Program-made: the position numbers and the translations under genes
Shown: piece after piece, positions 5,260 to 6,613 of the stretch
Numbering within the stretch: position 1 is the stretch's first letter
Layout of the letters: each line of letters starts with the position of its first letter
Source: CAWEYG01 sp050747885
Lineage (GTDB): Bacteria; Acidobacteriota; Thermoanaerobaculia; UBA5066; DATFVB01
Direction of reading: 5' to 3'
Assembly (NCBI GenBank): GCA_050747885.1
Contig: JBOGJO010000156.1
Location: forward strand, 1-6,613
Length of the DNA: 6,613 nucleotides
Notes under the pieces: model-generated
The model's input: the letters and a program-made list of their open reading frames with translations, nothing else
Database searches by the model: none
Told to the model about the DNA's origin: nothing

Positions 5260-6437
5260 TGGCGATCCCGCTGAAGTACAACCTTCGCAACCTGTTCGTC
5301 CGGAAGGTGTCGACGGGGATGACCGTGTTCGTCATCGCGCTCGTCGTCCTGGTGTTTCTCATGGTGATGTCGCTCGCCGAGGGGATCACGAAGACGCTCA
5401 CCCGGTCCACCTCCGACCGGAACGTCATCGTCATGCGCACCGGCGCCCAGTCGGAAATGCAGTCCTTCGTCCTGCCCGAGCAGTACGAGACGATCCGGAC
5501 TCTGCCCGGGATCGAACGCGACGCGAAAGGGGAGACGCTGGCCTCGCCGGAGCTCGTCGTGCTCGTGAACATTCCGAAGAAGACGGGGAAAAAGACGAAC
5601 CTTCAGGTGAGGGGAGTCCTTCCGGTCGCGATGGAGGTTCGTCCCGACCTGAAAATCGTGGAGGGCCGGATGTTCGCGCCCGGGACCGACGAGGCGATGG
5701 TCTCCAAGAGCGTCTCCGAGCGGTTCGAGAACGCGCAAATCGGCAAATCGATCGTCGCGGGCGCCGAGAGGTGGACGGTGGTCGGCATTTTCGACGCCGC
5801 CTCGACCCCGTACGACTCGGAGATCTGGGTCGACGTCCACAACCTTCAGGGGCAGTCGAAGCGTGGAAACGGGTTTTCGGCGGTGATGATCCGAACGACC
5901 GACTCGGCGGCGCGCGACCGGATCATCGCCAGCGTCAAGGGCGACCAACGCGTCAAGCTGGAAGGCAAGACGGAGAAAAAATACTTCGAGGAGCAGATGG
6001 CGACGGCGAAACCGGTTCAAATCCTGGCCACGCTCGTCGGGGTGATCATGGCCATCGGCGCGTCGTTTGGCGCGATGAACACGATGTACGCGCAGGTGAC
6101 CGCGCGGACGAGAGAGATCGGGACGCTGCGCGCTCTCGGATTTTCCCGCCGGGCCCTGTTGATGTCGTTCATTCTGGAGTCGCTGGCGCTCGCGCTGATC
6201 GGGGGCCTCGTCGGGTGCGTGTTCGCCCTCGTGGCCGTTCGGTTGTTCCTGACGGCCCCCGTGGGAACGCAGAACTTCCGGACGTTTTCCGACATTCTCT
6301 TCAATTTTCAGCTGAGCCCGAAACTGCTTCTCCTGGGCGGGATCGGCTTCTCGCTCGCGATGGGGCTCCTCGGGGGCTTTTTCCCCGCCTTCCGGGCCGC
6401 GCGGCTCAAGATCGTCTCGGCGCTCCGGGAGGTTTAG
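5259..6437 (+). CDS. FtsX/MacB-type ABC permease, second subunit
   Basis: 392-residue partner of the preceding permease with the same fold. Membrane helix 1 is at about 20-42, the periplasmic domain at about 44-250, and the remaining helices at about 254-278, 299-329 and 355-377. The coupling segment RTREIGTLRALGFSRRALL is at 283-301, and the end is GGFFPAFRAARLKIVSALREV. The periplasmic domain carries a Lys-rich stretch (PKKTGKKTN, 106-114) not seen in the first permease. The two proteins clearly differ in their periplasmic domains, so this is a diverged pair, not a recent tandem copy. The start is taken as ATG at 5259, giving a TGATG one-base overlap, with AGGTGG at 5249-5254 as ribosome site. 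GTG at 5256 would add one residue and cannot be excluded. It is the last gene of the cluster; a hairpin follows its stop. Confidence 0.93.
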   Translation: MAIPLKYNLRNLFVRKVSTGMTVFVIALVVLVFLMVMSLAEGITKTLTRSTSDRNVIVMRTGAQSEMQSFVLPEQYETIRTLPGIERDAKGETLASPELVVLVNIPKKTGKKTNLQVRGVLPVAMEVRPDLKIVEGRMFAPGTDEAMVSKSVSERFENAQIGKSIVAGAERWTVVGIFDAASTPYDSEIWVDVHNLQGQSKRGNGFSAVMIRTTDSAARDRIIASVKGDQRVKLEGKTEKKYFEEQMATAKPVQILATLVGVIMAIGASFGAMNTMYAQVTARTREIGTLRALGFSRRALLMSFILESLALALIGGLVGCVFALVAVRLFLTAPVGTQNFRTFSDILFNFQLSPKLLLLGGIGFSLAMGLLGGFFPAFRAARLKIVSALREV

Positions 6438-6443
6438 CGCGCA

Positions 6444-6463
6444 GGACTCACCGCCGTGAGTCC
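6444..6463 (+). terminator. Hairpin after the last permease gene, candidate terminator
   Basis: Perfect eight-base inverted repeat GGACTCAC (6444-6451) / GTGAGTCC (6456-6463) with a four-base CGCC loop, starting six bases after the stop codon. It is stable and well placed to end the operon or protect the mRNA 3' end. The downstream bases (GAAGAGCTAAAT) contain no T-run, so intrinsic termination is uncertain. Confidence 0.55.
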
Positions 6464-6613
6464 GAAGAGCTAAATCCCGAGCGGCGCGAGGGATCGCCGG
6501 GTAGGGCTTCGCTCGCCAGCGGGCGCGTGGAAGCCCCCGAGCGGGCCTTCGGCGCCTCCCTCGCGGAGAGTGCTTCAGGCGGGTACTCGTTCCCTCGGGA
6601 ATCGGAACTCGGC
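6464..6613. repeat. Non-coding stretch dense in inverted and direct repeats
   Basis: No convincing gene. CGCGAGGGA (6485-6493) is the inverse of TCCCTCGCG (6557-6565). Nested inside, GGGCTTC (6504-6510) is the inverse of GAAGCCC (6530-6536). CCCGAGCGG occurs twice directly, at 6476-6484 and 6536-6544, exactly 60 bases apart. TTCCC/GGGAA (6590-6601) adds a further near-palindrome. This could be a REP-like dispersed element, a structured RNA, or the leader of a gene beyond the window; the sequence alone does not decide. Confidence 0.45.

Noticed and set aside
5121..6020. A 299-codon open frame on the minus strand across the two permeases
   Set aside because: Same cause: Arg/Asp/His-rich antisense translation with no motif, covering two well-supported genes.
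1..6613. CRISPR array, tRNA, rRNA, insertion sequence or phage genes
   Set aside because: No regularly spaced repeats, tRNA-like cloverleaf, rRNA segments, transposase or terminal inverted repeats were seen on either strand.

Overview
The window is GC-rich (strong G/C preference at third codon positions), densely packed and consistent with a chromosomal segment of a diderm bacterium. An HlyD-type periplasmic adaptor implies a periplasm and outer membrane. Gene content and codon habit would fit Acidobacteriota or a similar high-GC Gram-negative lineage, but no marker gene here fixes the taxonomy, so this is only an impression.

Layout. (1) 2-1083, plus strand: the 3' part of a beta-class carbonic anhydrase, followed with an ATGA overlap by a DinB-superfamily four-helix protein. 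(2) 1076-1110: a hairpin between convergent genes that contains the stop codons of both. (3) 1100-1291, minus strand: a 63-residue two-helix membrane protein of unknown function. (4) 1370-1792, plus strand: a MerR-family regulator, divergent from the small protein. (5) 1814-1845: a MerR-type promoter/operator with a stretched spacer, immediately ahead of (6) a plus-strand cluster of five genes, 1852-6437. The five are a small four-helix membrane protein with a bis-histidine pattern like diheme b-type cytochromes, an HlyD/MacA-type adaptor, an ABC ATPase of the MacB/LolD type, and two FtsX/MacB-type permeases. (7) 6438-6613: a hairpin after the last permease, then a stretch full of inverted and direct repeats that I cannot assign to a gene.

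How it works together (inference). The MerR protein probably binds the dyad at 1814-1845 and switches on the cluster in response to an unknown inducer. The adaptor, ATPase and heterodimeric permease pair would form a MacAB-like efflux pump, or one acting on lipophilic or envelope substrates. An outer-membrane TolC-type channel would have to be encoded elsewhere. The least ordinary parts are the first gene of the cluster, a minimal putative diheme membrane protein that may be made from a leaderless transcript, and a regulator that retains only one of the three cysteines used by mercury-type MerR sensors.
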